Shown: in pieces, positions 42,666 through 51,698 of the stretch | Layout of the letters: every line of letters begins with the position of its first letter | Numbering within the stretch: position 1 is the first letter of the stretch | DNA from: Brevundimonas sp. | GTDB lineage: Bacteria; Pseudomonadota; Alphaproteobacteria; Caulobacterales; Caulobacteraceae | Direction: 5' to 3' | Assembly: GCF_027484365.1 (NCBI RefSeq) | Contig: NZ_JAIXTC010000024.1 | Span: 1-64,000 of the forward strand | Length of the DNA stretch: 64,000 nucleotides | Program-made: the position numbers and the translations under genes | Notes under the pieces: model-generated | Databases searched by the model: none | What the model saw: the letters and a program-made list of their open reading frames with translations, nothing else | Told to the model about the DNA's origin: nothing

Positions 42666-44638
42666 GACTTCACTTTCACATAGGAGCCGGGGGCCGGTTC
42701 GATAGGCGTCAGCGGACCCTTGTTCGGGTCGCGGGCGGAGACCATGTCGCCCGACCTTTCGGCCAGCCAGGCCGCCCAGTGGTTCCACCAGCTGCCCGGA
42801 TGCTCCACCGCGCCCGCCTGCCATTCGGCGAGGGAGCCGGGCAGGGCGGCGTTGGTCCAGTGCTGGTATTTGTTGGCGCCGGGCGGATTGATCACCCCGG
42901 CGATATGGCCGGATCCGGCCAGTGTCAGGGTCACCGCCGCATTCGAGAAGGCCCTGGCCGAGCGATAGACCGAGTTCATCGGCGCGATATGGTCCTCGCG
43001 ACTGGCCTGGAAATAGAGCGGGATCTTCACCTTCGAGAGGTCGACCTTGATTCCGCCGATCTCGAACTCGCCCCGCGACAGCTTGTTCTGGCCGTACATG
43101 GAGCGGAGGTAGTCCATGTGCAGCTTCTTCGGCATGCGGGTCTGGTCGGCGTTCCAGAACAGCAGGTCGAAGGCGGCCGGCGACTTGCCCATCAGATAGT
43201 TGGACACGAAGAACGACCAGATCAGGTCGTTGGCGCGCAGCGCATTAAAGGTCTCGGCCATGGCCGCGCCGGGCAGGACCCCGCCCGCCGCGTCCATCTG
43301 CTGCTCGACCTCGTTCAGCCAGTGCTCGTCGGTGAACAGCAACAGGTCGCCGGCCTCGGCGAAGTCATGCTGGGCGGCGAAGAAGGTGGTGGCGGCGACG
43401 CGTGTGTCCTTCTTCGCGGCCATATGGGCCAGGGCCGCGCCCATCAGGGTTCCGCCGATGCAGTAGCCGACAGTGTTGACCGTCTTCGAGCCGGTCTGTT
43501 CCAGGGTCTTCTCGACCGCGCGGTAGATGCCCTTGTCGAGGTATTCGTCGAAGCCGAAGTCCGCCTTGTCCCTGTCCGGATTGACCCAGGAACAGACGAA
43601 GACGGTGAAGCCCTGGGCCGACAGCCAGCGGATCAGGGAGTTCTCCGGCTGCAGGTCCATGATGTAGAATTTGTTGATCCAGGGCGGGAAGATCAGCAGC
43701 GGGACCGCGTGCTGTTTCTCTGTCGCTGCGTCGAACTGGATCAGTTCGAACAGTTCGTCGCGCCAGACGACCTGACCGGGGGCGGTAGCGACGTTCTCGC
43801 CGACGACGAACTTGCCGTAGTCGGCCTGGCTGATTTTCAGCTTGCCCATGCCGCGTTCCAGGTCGGCGGCGAAATTCTGCATCCCCTTCACCAGCGATTC
43901 GCCGTTCGTCTCCTGCATCGCCTTCAGGGCGGCAGGGTTGGAGGCGAGGAAGTTCGACGGCGAGAAGGCGTCGGTCAGCAGTTTGGTGAAGAATTCGGCG
44001 CGGCGCTTGGTGCGCGGGTCGACATTCTCGACCGAAGAGACCAGCCCGTTCATCCAGTCCGAGGTGACCAGATAGGACTGGCGCATGACGTCGAACATCG
44101 GGTTCTCGGACCAGGCCGGGTCCTTGAATCGCTTGTCCTTGGACGGGGCCGGCGGTTCTTCGCCCGAGACCCGACGCGTCGTGGACGCCCACAGGTCCAT
44201 ATAGCGGTTGAACAGGTCGGCCTGGGCCGCGAACAGCTTGTCGGGCCGGGACGCAAGACTGGTCATCACCGAATTCATCGCCGGACCGACATTGAATGGG
44301 TCGGGCGACAGGGCGGCGGGACGGTCGGCCTGCGACAGGGCGGCCTCGGCGATCGCCGACTGGGCCGTCATCGCCGCCCGGGCCAGGTTCAGCGACAGCG
44401 CCTCCAGCATCTCCCTCTGATCAGCGCCGGGGAAGGCGAAGGGGTTTTCCGCCGGTGGCGGCGTGGGCTCTGGCGGGGGCGGGGCGGGTGCAGGTTCCGC
44501 AGTGGGCAGGACTTTCGCCTCGGTGGCCGGCGTCTTCGCACGCGGCGCACGGGGCTTTGCGGAGGTCGGGCGGCCGGACTTTCGGGGGGCCTTGGCAGCC
44601 GCCAGCGGCTCGGGCGGTTTCGTCGGTGTCTTGGCCAT
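42662..44638 (-). CDS. phaC: Class I polyhydroxyalkanoate synthase
   Basis: The 658-residue enzyme polymerises hydroxyacyl-CoA into PHA storage granules. A Lys/Pro/Ala-rich N-terminal extension of about 70 residues precedes the PhaC N domain. The lipase-like box GYCIGG has the catalytic Cys near residue 393. SREDHIAP and the C-terminal GSGHIAGVINPP supply the Asp and His. GGAGG is upstream of the ATG. phaA, phaB and phasin genes are not in the window. Confidence 0.96.
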   Translation of the reverse strand: MAKTPTKPPEPLAAAKAPRKSGRPTSAKPRAPRAKTPATEAKVLPTAEPAPAPPPPEPTPPPAENPFAFPGADQREMLEALSLNLARAAMTAQSAIAEAALSQADRPAALSPDPFNVGPAMNSVMTSLASRPDKLFAAQADLFNRYMDLWASTTRRVSGEEPPAPSKDKRFKDPAWSENPMFDVMRQSYLVTSDWMNGLVSSVENVDPRTKRRAEFFTKLLTDAFSPSNFLASNPAALKAMQETNGESLVKGMQNFAADLERGMGKLKISQADYGKFVVGENVATAPGQVVWRDELFELIQFDAATEKQHAVPLLIFPPWINKFYIMDLQPENSLIRWLSAQGFTVFVCSWVNPDRDKADFGFDEYLDKGIYRAVEKTLEQTGSKTVNTVGYCIGGTLMGAALAHMAAKKDTRVAATTFFAAQHDFAEAGDLLLFTDEHWLNEVEQQMDAAGGVLPGAAMAETFNALRANDLIWSFFVSNYLMGKSPAAFDLLFWNADQTRMPKKLHMDYLRSMYGQNKLSRGEFEIGGIKVDLSKVKIPLYFQASREDHIAPMNSVYRSARAFSNAAVTLTLAGSGHIAGVINPPGANKYQHWTNAALPGSLAEWQAGAVEHPGSWWNHWAAWLAERSGDMVSARDPNKGPLTPIEPAPGSYVKVKS

Positions 44639-44724
44639 GGGGTCCTCCGAGCGCTTCCGTTTCGACGCGGGGCGTGTGCTCCGCCCTTCCGCCTGTCACG
44701 ATCATGGCTTAGACCGGGGCCGAA

Positions 44725-45180
44725 ATGAACGCGCATCAGGCGAAAAAGATAGTCGGCGGTCTGGCGATCCCCGCGGCCGCCCTGACCCTGGGCGGATGCG
44801 CCGGCGCGTTCAGCCCCGAGACGGACACCGCTTCCCCCGTCGCGCCGCGCGTTCAGGCCCTCGTCGACGCGAACCGGACCTATCCGCGCTGGGAGAATTT
44901 TCCGCGTTCGGCCGAGCCTCTGCCGGAGCCCGTCGAGGTCGCCGCCCGGGTGAACCGGCTGGGGTCCAGCGGAACCGACCTCGCCGCGGAGGCCGCGCGG
45001 ATCGACTGGCAGACGGGCGACCCTGTCGCCTTCGCCGCCGAAGTCAACAGCCGTATCGACGCCCAGGCCATAGCCCCTGTCACAGCCGCGACCCAGGCCG
45101 AGGTCGAGGCCTTCGCCGCCCGCACGCGCCAGCGCGGCGCGGCCCCCCCGCCCGTTGATCGGGGCCCGGCGCCCCGCTGA
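44725..45180 (+). CDS. Hypothetical lipoprotein
   Basis: The 151-residue product has a lipoprotein signal (LGGC near residue 25), then a Pro- and Ala-rich sequence with PRWENFPRSAEPLPEP. Helical stretches and a Pro-rich C-terminus follow. It resembles small Caulobacterales envelope lipoproteins, but I do not recognise a domain. It is divergent from phaC and 62 bp upstream of glpX on the same strand. Confidence 0.75.
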   Translation: MNAHQAKKIVGGLAIPAAALTLGGCAGAFSPETDTASPVAPRVQALVDANRTYPRWENFPRSAEPLPEPVEVAARVNRLGSSGTDLAAEAARIDWQTGDPVAFAAEVNSRIDAQAIAPVTAATQAEVEAFAARTRQRGAAPPPVDRGPAPR

Positions 45181-45242
45181 TCGTCTTACCCATCGCCCGG
45201 TCGAAAGAATCCGGGGATCATCCCTCCTCAGGAGACTTCGAC

Positions 45243-46199
45243 ATGGCTGAAACGGCCCCCTTCGCCTCGACCCTCGCTGCCGACGCCGCCATGGTCACCG
45301 AACTGGCCGCGATCGCGTCCTGGGCCCAGATCGGCCGCGGCGACGAGAAGCACGCCGACCAGCTGGCGGTCGACGCCATGCGCACGGCGCTGAACAGCCT
45401 CGACATCGACGGCAAGATCGTCATCGGCGAGGGCGAGCGTGACGAGGCGCCGATGCTCTACATCGGCGAGAAGGTCGGCACCGGCAAAGGCCCGGCCATC
45501 GACATCGCCCTGGACCCGCTGGAAGGCACGACCCTGACGGCCAAGGCCATGGCCAACGCCCTGACCGTGCTGTCGATGTCGGCCGGCGGCGGCATGCTGC
45601 ACGCGCCCGACACCTATATGGACAAGATCGCCATCGGCCCCGGCTATGCGCCGGGCACCGTCGATCTGGACATGAAGCCGGGCGACAATGTCCGCTCCCT
45701 GGCCTCGGCCAAGGGCGTGCGTCCGGAAGACATCACGGTCTGCGTCATGGACCGGCCGCGCCACGAGGCCCTGATCTCCGCCCTGCGCGAGGTCGGCGCC
45801 CGCGTCATGCTGATCACAGACGGCGACGTGGCCGGCGTGATCCACACGGCCGAGCCGGAGACCGGTATCGATCTGTATCTCGGTTCAGGCGGCGCTCCCG
45901 AGGGCGTTCTGGCGGCCTCGGCGCTGAAATGCGTCGGCGGCCACTTCCAGGGGCGTCTCCTGTTCCGCAACGACGATGAGCGCGCCCGCGCCCAGCGCAC
46001 CGGCGTCACCGACTTCGACCGCAAATACGACCTGCACGAACTGGTGTCGAAGGACGCGGTCTTCGCCGCCACCGGCGTGACCAAGGGCGCCATGCTGGAC
46101 GGCGTCCAGATGGGCAACGGCTTCGTCACCACCCACACCCTGGTGATGGATTCCTCGACCCGTACCGTTCGGCGCATCCGCACCACGCGTCCGCTCTGA
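45243..46199 (+). CDS. glpX: Class II fructose-1,6-bisphosphatase
   Basis: The 318-residue enzyme performs the committed step of gluconeogenesis. Typical features are AMRTALNSLDIDGKIVIGEGERDEAPMLYIGE with the metal site, DPLEGTTLTAKAMANALTV, YMDKIAIGPG, and VFAATGVTKG. CAGGAGA precedes the ATG. Its stop overlaps recJ (TGATG). Confidence 0.96.
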   Translation: MAETAPFASTLAADAAMVTELAAIASWAQIGRGDEKHADQLAVDAMRTALNSLDIDGKIVIGEGERDEAPMLYIGEKVGTGKGPAIDIALDPLEGTTLTAKAMANALTVLSMSAGGGMLHAPDTYMDKIAIGPGYAPGTVDLDMKPGDNVRSLASAKGVRPEDITVCVMDRPRHEALISALREVGARVMLITDGDVAGVIHTAEPETGIDLYLGSGGAPEGVLAASALKCVGGHFQGRLLFRNDDERARAQRTGVTDFDRKYDLHELVSKDAVFAATGVTKGAMLDGVQMGNGFVTTHTLVMDSSTRTVRRIRTTRPL

Positions 46200-48031
46200 T
46201 GGCGGATGGAGCCCCTGCATCCGGCCCTCTTCAGGAAGGATGGGCGCCGGGGTTCCTCGACGTTTCGCGCTCGCTATCGGGCCGCGCCTGGCGGCAGAGA
46301 CCGGCCGAGGCCGCGGTCATCCGCGCCCATATGCAGGGCCAGGGCCTGTCCGAGCCCCTGGCCAGGGCTCTGGCCGCGCGCGGGGTGCAGGCCGATCAGG
46401 GCGGGGACTTCCTCGAGCCGACGCTGAAGCGGCTGTTCCCGAACCCGTCGTCCTTCATGGACATGGACGCGGCGGCCGAGGCCATCATCGCCGCGATACA
46501 GGCGGGCGAGGCGATCCACGTCTTCGCCGACTACGACGTCGACGGGGCGTCCAGCGCGGCCCTGCTGGTGCGCTGGTTCCGCTCGCTGGGGGCGGACCTG
46601 CCCCTCTATGTCCCTGACCGGCTGACTGAGGGCTATGGCCCCAGCCCGCTGGCCTTCGACCGGCTGAAGGCCTCGGGCGCCGATCTGGTCATCACCGTGG
46701 ACTGCGGCGCGGCGGCCAATGAGGCCATCGCCCATGCCTGCGCCATCGGGCTGAAGGTCGTCGTCATCGACCACCATATGATGCGGGAGGAGCCGCCGCA
46801 GTGTCTGGCGGTCGTCAATCCGAACCGGCCGGGCGACACCTCGGGCCAGGGGAATCTCGCCGCGGCCGGCGTGGTCTTCGTCCTGCTGGCAGCCCTGAAC
46901 CGCGAGGCGCGCAAACGCGGCCTGTTCGCCGACCGGGCCGAGCCCGACATCCGCCAGTGGCTCGATCTCGCCGCCCTGGGCGCCATCTGTGACGTCACCG
47001 GCCTGACAGGGTTCAACCGCGCCCTGACCAGCCTTGGCCTCAAAGTCATGTCCCACTGGAGCAATCCCGGGCTGAAGGCGCTTCTGGCTGTGGCCGGTTC
47101 CGAGCCCGGCCCGGCCAAGTCGAATCACGCCGGCTTCATCCTGGGGCCCCGCATCAATGCCGGGGGCCGCATCGGCCGGGCCGACCTCGGCGCCCGCCTG
47201 CTGTCCACCGACGATCCGCTGGAGGCGCAGGCCCTCGCCGAGGAACTGGACGCCCTCAACATCGCCCGCCGCGAGGTCGAGCGCGAGGTCACCGAAACCG
47301 CCACCCGCCGCGTCGAGGCCACGGGCCAGCACGCCGACGGCTCGGCCGTGGTCGTCGTCTCGGGCGAGGACTGGCACCCCGGTGTCGTCGGGATCGTCGC
47401 CGGACGGCTTCGGGAACGCTGGCGTAAACCCGTCATCGTCATCGGCGTCGATGCCATCGGCAATGTCGGCAAGGGCTCGGGCCGATCCCAGCCCGGCATG
47501 AACCTGGGCCGGGCGGTCCAGTCCGCCTGGCGCGAAGGCCTGCTGCTGGCCGGGGGAGGGCATGCCATGGCGGCCGGCCTGACCGTGCGCCCCGACGGGA
47601 TCGACGCCCTGCGGGATTTCCTCAACGCGGCCATGGCCGGCGAGCAGGTCGATGCGGAGGCCCTCGACTGGGTCGAGGTCGACGCCCTGATCGAGCCCGG
47701 TGCGGCGTCCCGGTCCCTGTTCGAGGATTTTGAACGGCTCGCCCCCTTCGGTCCGGCCAATCCCGAACCCCTGTTCGCCCTCCATGGAGTCCAGGCCCGC
47801 GAGCCGGTGCAGATGACCGGCGGCCATGTCCGTTGCCGCCTCGTCGGTGCCGATGGAGCCTCGGTCAAGGCCATCGCATGGCGTTGCGCCGACCTGCCGA
47901 CCGGCCGCGCCCTGCTGGCGGGGCAGGGCGGACTCAATGTCGCGGGTCGTCTGAAGGCGGACGACTGGAACGGTCGCAAGGGCGTGCAGTTCGAGATCGA
48001 GGACATCGCCGATCCGCGGATGTCGACTTAG
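46199..48031 (+). CDS. recJ: Single-stranded-DNA exonuclease RecJ
   Basis: The 610-residue protein is a 5'-3' single-strand exonuclease of recombination and mismatch repair. Phosphoesterase motifs are HVFADYDVDGASSAALL, TVDCGAAAN, the DHH motif in VVIDHHM, and LGAICDVTGL. The DHHA1 motif GGGHAMAAG lies near residue 455, and a C-terminal OB-fold region follows. It is coupled to glpX by TGATG overlap. Confidence 0.96.
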   Translation: MADGAPASGPLQEGWAPGFLDVSRSLSGRAWRQRPAEAAVIRAHMQGQGLSEPLARALAARGVQADQGGDFLEPTLKRLFPNPSSFMDMDAAAEAIIAAIQAGEAIHVFADYDVDGASSAALLVRWFRSLGADLPLYVPDRLTEGYGPSPLAFDRLKASGADLVITVDCGAAANEAIAHACAIGLKVVVIDHHMMREEPPQCLAVVNPNRPGDTSGQGNLAAAGVVFVLLAALNREARKRGLFADRAEPDIRQWLDLAALGAICDVTGLTGFNRALTSLGLKVMSHWSNPGLKALLAVAGSEPGPAKSNHAGFILGPRINAGGRIGRADLGARLLSTDDPLEAQALAEELDALNIARREVEREVTETATRRVEATGQHADGSAVVVVSGEDWHPGVVGIVAGRLRERWRKPVIVIGVDAIGNVGKGSGRSQPGMNLGRAVQSAWREGLLLAGGGHAMAAGLTVRPDGIDALRDFLNAAMAGEQVDAEALDWVEVDALIEPGAASRSLFEDFERLAPFGPANPEPLFALHGVQAREPVQMTGGHVRCRLVGADGASVKAIAWRCADLPTGRALLAGQGGLNVAGRLKADDWNGRKGVQFEIEDIADPRMST

Positions 48032-48044
48032 TTCGTTTTGGCGC

Positions 48045-48073
48045 TTGCACCCCGGGAGGGCGTTGGCTATATC
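48045..48073 (+). promoter_or_regulatory. Promoter of tRNA-Glu
   Basis: TTGCAC (48045-48050), 15 nt, GCTATATC (48066-48073), 19 nt before the tRNA. It agrees with the Caulobacter housekeeping consensus and shares layout with the other tRNA promoters here. Confidence 0.65.
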
Positions 48074-48092
48074 GCCGCTTCCCCGCGCAGCG

Positions 48093-48166
48093 GTCCCTTC
48101 GTCTATCGGTTAGGACGTCAGGTTTTCAACCTGAAAAGAGGGGTTCGACTCCCCTAGGGACTGCCA
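48093..48166 (+). tRNA. tRNA-Glu (anticodon TTC)
   Basis: The 74-nt sequence has acceptor GTCCCT/AGGGAC, an encoded CCA end, anticodon loop TTTTCAA between TCAGG and CCTGA (anticodon TTC at 48125-48127), and T-arm AGGGGTTCGACTCCCCT. The seventh acceptor pair is T-T. Confidence 0.97.
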
Positions 48167-48386
48167 CGCGGGGCATTCCATTCCATCGTCATCCGCCGAA
48201 CCGCGACGCCGCCGACGTCGTGCGTGATCGTGCTTTCCTGACGGGGGTCCAGCGCAGCCCGGCGCGCGTTCGTTGCACGTTCCGCCTCACTCCGCCTGAA
48301 ACCGATGTTTTTCGATTTTCCCGGGTTCACAGAACCGTGTTAAACATTTTGCCGTTCGCAGGGAGTGTGCGGACGGGGGGCTTGAA

Positions 48387-48950
48387 GTGTCTGACTACGA
48401 GGGGCTGGATGCACCGGACACGGTCCGGATCGCCGGCCGGGTGAAATGGTTCGATGCGGGCAAGGGCTACGGCTTCATCGTGCCCGATGACCCGGGTCAG
48501 ACCGAGGCCAAGGATGTCCTGTTGCACATCAGCAGCCTACGCGACGGCGGTTGGGAGTCCGCCGGCGAGGGCGCACCCATCGAATGCGACTGCGCCCGTC
48601 GGCCCAAGGGCTGGCAGGTGGTCCAGGTCCATGATCTGGGCGAGGGGGAGATCGAGGTCCCCGCTCGCAGGTCCGCCTATGAGGGTCTGAGGGCCGATTC
48701 CCGGGCGATCCGTCCGCCGGTGGACCCCGAAACCGCAAGCGTGCTCGAAACCGCCACCGTCAAATGGTTCAATCGCACCAAGGGCTACGGTTTCGTGGTG
48801 CGCGCGACCGATCCCGGAGATATCTTCGTCCATATCGAGACCCTGCGTCGCTGCGGACTGGACGATCTGGTCCCCGGCGAGACGGTCGCGGTGCGGTTCG
48901 CCGAGGGTCCAAAAGGCCTGGTGGTCGCGGAAATCAGACCGGGCGACTGA
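48387..48950 (+). CDS. Cold-shock protein with two CSD domains
   Basis: The 187-residue protein has two cold-shock domains: residues about 15-85 ([28 protein letters not shown]) and about 118-185 ([26 protein letters not shown]). An Asp/Glu/Arg-rich linker joins them. Two-domain Csp proteins are typical of Caulobacter and relatives and bind single-stranded RNA or DNA. The start is GTG with GGGGGG upstream. The 220-bp gap before it, after tRNA-Glu, contains no gene and probably holds its promoter and leader. Confidence 0.94.
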   Translation: MSDYEGLDAPDTVRIAGRVKWFDAGKGYGFIVPDDPGQTEAKDVLLHISSLRDGGWESAGEGAPIECDCARRPKGWQVVQVHDLGEGEIEVPARRSAYEGLRADSRAIRPPVDPETASVLETATVKWFNRTKGYGFVVRATDPGDIFVHIETLRRCGLDDLVPGETVAVRFAEGPKGLVVAEIRPGD

Positions 48951-48973
48951 TCGGTCGCCCCGAAAGGGCGGTC

Positions 48974-49450
48974 ATGCTGTCGAGACGTCTTCTCCTTGTC
49001 GGAACCCTCGGTCTGGGCCTCGCCCTGTCCGCCTGCGCCCAATCCTCCGCGCCGGTCGACGAGGCCGGAAACCCGCTCGAGCCGCTGAAGATCGTCACGG
49101 CATCCGGCGAACACGCCTTCATGGTCGAAATCGCGGACGATGATCCGGAACGCATGCGGGGCCTGATGTACCGCCCTCCGCTGGCCGACGATCGCGGCAT
49201 GTTGTTCCAGTTCCCGCAGCCGGCGGAACAGGCCTTCTGGATGCGCAACACCCCCAGTTCGCTCGATATCCTCTACATCGACCCGACCGGGTCGATCGTC
49301 TCGATCGCCCATCACACGACCCCCTATTCGGAAACCCCGATCCCCTCGAACGGCGCCGCCAACGGCGTGCTGGAACTCCGGGCCGGCCGGGCCGAAGAGA
49401 TCGGCGCCAAGCCCGGGGACAAGGTCGTCCACCCCTTCTTCCGCCCCTGA
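48974..49450 (+). CDS. DUF192 lipoprotein
   Basis: The 158-residue product has a lipoprotein signal (LSAC near residue 21) and a DUF192 domain: HAFMVEIADDDPERMRGLMYRPPLADDRGMLFQF, FWMRNTPSSLDILYID and NGVLELRAG-A-EIGAKPGD. The function is unknown. It follows the cold-shock gene after 23 bp on the same strand, an arrangement common in alphaproteobacteria. Confidence 0.92.
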   Translation: MLSRRLLLVGTLGLGLALSACAQSSAPVDEAGNPLEPLKIVTASGEHAFMVEIADDDPERMRGLMYRPPLADDRGMLFQFPQPAEQAFWMRNTPSSLDILYIDPTGSIVSIAHHTTPYSETPIPSNGAANGVLELRAGRAEEIGAKPGDKVVHPFFRP

Positions 49451-49499
49451 CGCCATTCTTGCATTGCACCACGGCGCGGTTGCTGGCAGACCCCTCCGC

Positions 49500-49576
<77 letters not shown>

Positions 49577-49645
49577 TGTCCTTGGTGGCTATCGCTCAGC
49601 GCACGGCGCTTCGCTGCTTGAGCCACGGATTTTGTGAGACTGCCC

Positions 49646-49951
49646 ATGCTGGCCCGCATCTACCGCCCCGCAAAGACTGCCATGCAGTCCGGCAAGGCCA
49701 AGTCGAAGGACTGGCGGCTGGACTTCGAGCCGGCTTCGGCGCGCACCATCGATCCGCTGATGGGCTGGACCAGCTCCTCCGACATGAACGGCCAGGTGCG
49801 CCTGACCTTCGAGACCAAGGAAGACGCCGTCGCCTACGCCGAACGCCACGGTATCCCGTTCCGTCTGCACGAACCCCAGGAGCCGCCGGTGATCCTGAAG
49901 GCCTATGCCGACAATTTCGCCACCGCCCGCAAACAGCCCTGGACGCACTGA
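49646..49951 (+). CDS. ETC complex I subunit (NDUFS4-like)
   Basis: The 101-residue protein matches the small NDUFS4-type accessory subunit of respiratory complex I found in alphaproteobacteria and mitochondria: ARIYRPAKTAMQSGKAKSKDWRLDFEP, DPLMGWTSSSDMNGQVRLTFETKEDAVAYAERHG. ATG at 49646 gives the family start; a GTG at 49634 is less likely. It is encoded away from the nuo operon, between two tRNA genes. Confidence 0.93.
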   Translation: MLARIYRPAKTAMQSGKAKSKDWRLDFEPASARTIDPLMGWTSSSDMNGQVRLTFETKEDAVAYAERHGIPFRLHEPQEPPVILKAYADNFATARKQPWTH

Positions 49952-50027
49952 TCAGGAGAGCGGCGATCGTTCGTCGCGCGGCGGCTCACGACTTGAGCCG
50001 CGGATTCGGCCATTTCCCAGCCATCGC

Positions 50028-50056
50028 TTGAGCCGCGCGAGCGGTGCGGCTAACGC
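50028..50056 (+). promoter_or_regulatory. Promoter of tRNA-Arg
   Basis: TTGAGC (50028-50033), 15 nt, GCTAACGC (50049-50056), 10 nt before the tRNA. Same spacing as the tRNA-Pro(GGG) and tRNA-Glu promoters. The -35 region lies in one of several TTGAGCC-rich short repeats around this tRNA pair (49618, 49993, 50028). Confidence 0.55.
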
Positions 50057-50066
50057 TCCCGAACAC

Positions 50067-50143
50067 GCGCCCATAGCTCAACCGGATAGAGCACCCGCCT
50101 TCTAAGCGGACGGTTGCAGGTTCGAGTCCTGCTGGGCGCGCCA
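50067..50143 (+). tRNA. tRNA-Arg (anticodon TCT)
   Basis: A 77-nt cloverleaf with acceptor GCGCCCA/TGGGCGC and encoded CCA. The anticodon loop CTTCTAA lies between CCCGC and GCGGA (one C-A mismatch at the top of the stem); anticodon TCT at 50101-50103. T-arm GCAGGTTCGAGTCCTGC. Confidence 0.97.
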
Positions 50144-50163
50144 TCCCGATCGCAAGGACTCCC

Positions 50164-50424
50164 ATGCCCGAAATCCGCAATCAGGTTCTCGAAGGCCGTC
50201 AACTTCTGGATGGAAACACCTTCATCGACTGCGAATTCAGGAACGCCCAGCTGGTGTTCAAGGGCGTGGAACAGCCCGGGTTCGCCAACTGCAAATTCAC
50301 ACAGAGCCGCTTCGTGTTCGAGGACAGTGCGGCGGTGACGGTGAATCTGCTGCGCGGCATGCTGCGGCCCGAGACCGGCATGCGAACGTTCATCACCGGG
50401 ATGATTCCCGAGATCGGCGCCTAG
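50164..50424 (+). CDS. Small hypothetical protein, pentapeptide-like
   Basis: The 86-residue product contains two short beta-helix-like stretches (NTFIDCEFRNAQLVFKG and ANCKFTQSRFVFED) resembling a minimal pentapeptide-repeat pattern. A helical C-terminus follows. No function is assigned. It starts 20 nt after tRNA-Arg. The TAG stop is shared with the convergent lyase gene in CTAG. Confidence 0.7.
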   Translation: MPEIRNQVLEGRQLLDGNTFIDCEFRNAQLVFKGVEQPGFANCKFTQSRFVFEDSAAVTVNLLRGMLRPETGMRTFITGMIPEIGA

Positions 50425-51593
50425 CCCAGGGCGGCTCGCCAGGCGGCCAGACCGCTCTCCAGATCGGCGATCAGTTCGTCTGGATCCTCCAGCCCCACGT
50501 GAAGGCGCAGCAATGGTCCCTCCAGGACAGGCGGATCCTCGCGGAACGCCATCTGGGGCGTGTCATAGGTGATCAGGCTCTCGAACCCGCCCCAGGAGTA
50601 GCCCAGCCCGAACAGGCGCAGGGCGTCGAGAAAGGCGTGGGCCGCCCGGCCGTCGCCCCCCTGCATCACCACCCCGAACAGGGAGGCGGCGCCGCTGAAA
50701 TCCCGCGCCCACAGGGCATGGCCCGGGTCGTCGGGCAGGGCGGGATGCAGCACGCGCGAGACCTCCGGCCTCTGCGCCAGCCAGCCGGCCACCTGTCTCA
50801 TGGACCGCGCCTGCTCCCCGTAGCGCAAGGGCAGGGTCCGAAGCCCGCGGAGGGCCAGCCAGGCGTCATCCGGCGACACACACAGGCCGATGTCCTCACA
50901 GGCCTCGGCGATGGCCCTGATGACGTCGGGGTCGTTTGCGCACGCGCCCCCCAGCATCAGGTCCGAATGGCCGCCGGCGTATTTGGTCAGGGCCTGGACG
51001 CTGACGTCGACGCCGTGGGCGAGGGGCCTGAACGCCAGCCCCGCCGCCCAGGTGTTGTCCATGACGGTCAGGACTCCGCGCGATTTCGCCGCCGCCGCCA
51101 GGGCCGGGACATCGATCATCTCGAATGTCAGCGATCCCGGCGATTCGATCAGCACCACCCGCGTCCTGTCGGTGATCATCGCGGCGACGTCTTCCGCCGA
51201 CGCCGCCGCGGGATGGAACCGGGCCGTCACCACGCGCGCGGCCATGTGGCGGGTCAGAAAGCGCCGGACGGGACCATAGACTGCGTCCGTCGTCAGGATC
51301 TCGTCGCCGGGCCGCGTCAGGGCCATCAGCGGCAAGGTCACGGCCGCCAGCCCGGACGGCGCCAGCCAGCAAGCCTGCGCGCCCTCCAGATCGGCGATCG
51401 CCCGTCTCAGGGCACCCTGCGACGCCGTCCCATCGATACCGTAGAGCGGCCCCAGACTGGCGTCGCGCATGTCGCCGACAGCGTCCGACAACAGGGTCGA
51501 CGCCCGCTCGATCGGCGGATTGACCGGACGACGTCCGCCCCCGCGCCGGGTCGCCGCCGCGATCAGCCGGGTGCGGTCGGAAAGCGGATCCAT
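50421..51593 (-). CDS. PLP-dependent Cys/Met metabolism enzyme (cystathionine beta-lyase-like)
   Basis: The 390-residue protein has the Cys/Met gamma-family fold: NPPIERASTLLSDAV, the cofactor region SGLAAVTLPLMALTRPGDEIL, MDNTWAAGL, and the Schiff-base Lys in VQALTKYAGGHSDLMLG near residue 200. The C-terminal region FLDALRLFGLGYSWGGFESLI is typical of cystathionine beta-lyases (MetC) rather than gamma-synthases. ATG at 51593 is preferred over 51626. It is divergent from the binding-protein gene. Confidence 0.9.
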   Translation of the reverse strand: MDPLSDRTRLIAAATRRGGGRRPVNPPIERASTLLSDAVGDMRDASLGPLYGIDGTASQGALRRAIADLEGAQACWLAPSGLAAVTLPLMALTRPGDEILTTDAVYGPVRRFLTRHMAARVVTARFHPAAASAEDVAAMITDRTRVVLIESPGSLTFEMIDVPALAAAAKSRGVLTVMDNTWAAGLAFRPLAHGVDVSVQALTKYAGGHSDLMLGGACANDPDVIRAIAEACEDIGLCVSPDDAWLALRGLRTLPLRYGEQARSMRQVAGWLAQRPEVSRVLHPALPDDPGHALWARDFSGAASLFGVVMQGGDGRAAHAFLDALRLFGLGYSWGGFESLITYDTPQMAFREDPPVLEGPLLRLHVGLEDPDELIADLESGLAAWRAALG

Positions 51594-51698
51594 GGCGGCC
51601 TCGACGGGTTGCGAACGAGGCTCCAAAGGCCTCTAAAGCAGCGGGGGCGCAAGGGGTCGCGACGGCGAGTCGCGACGACAGCGAACGCGGGACAGACC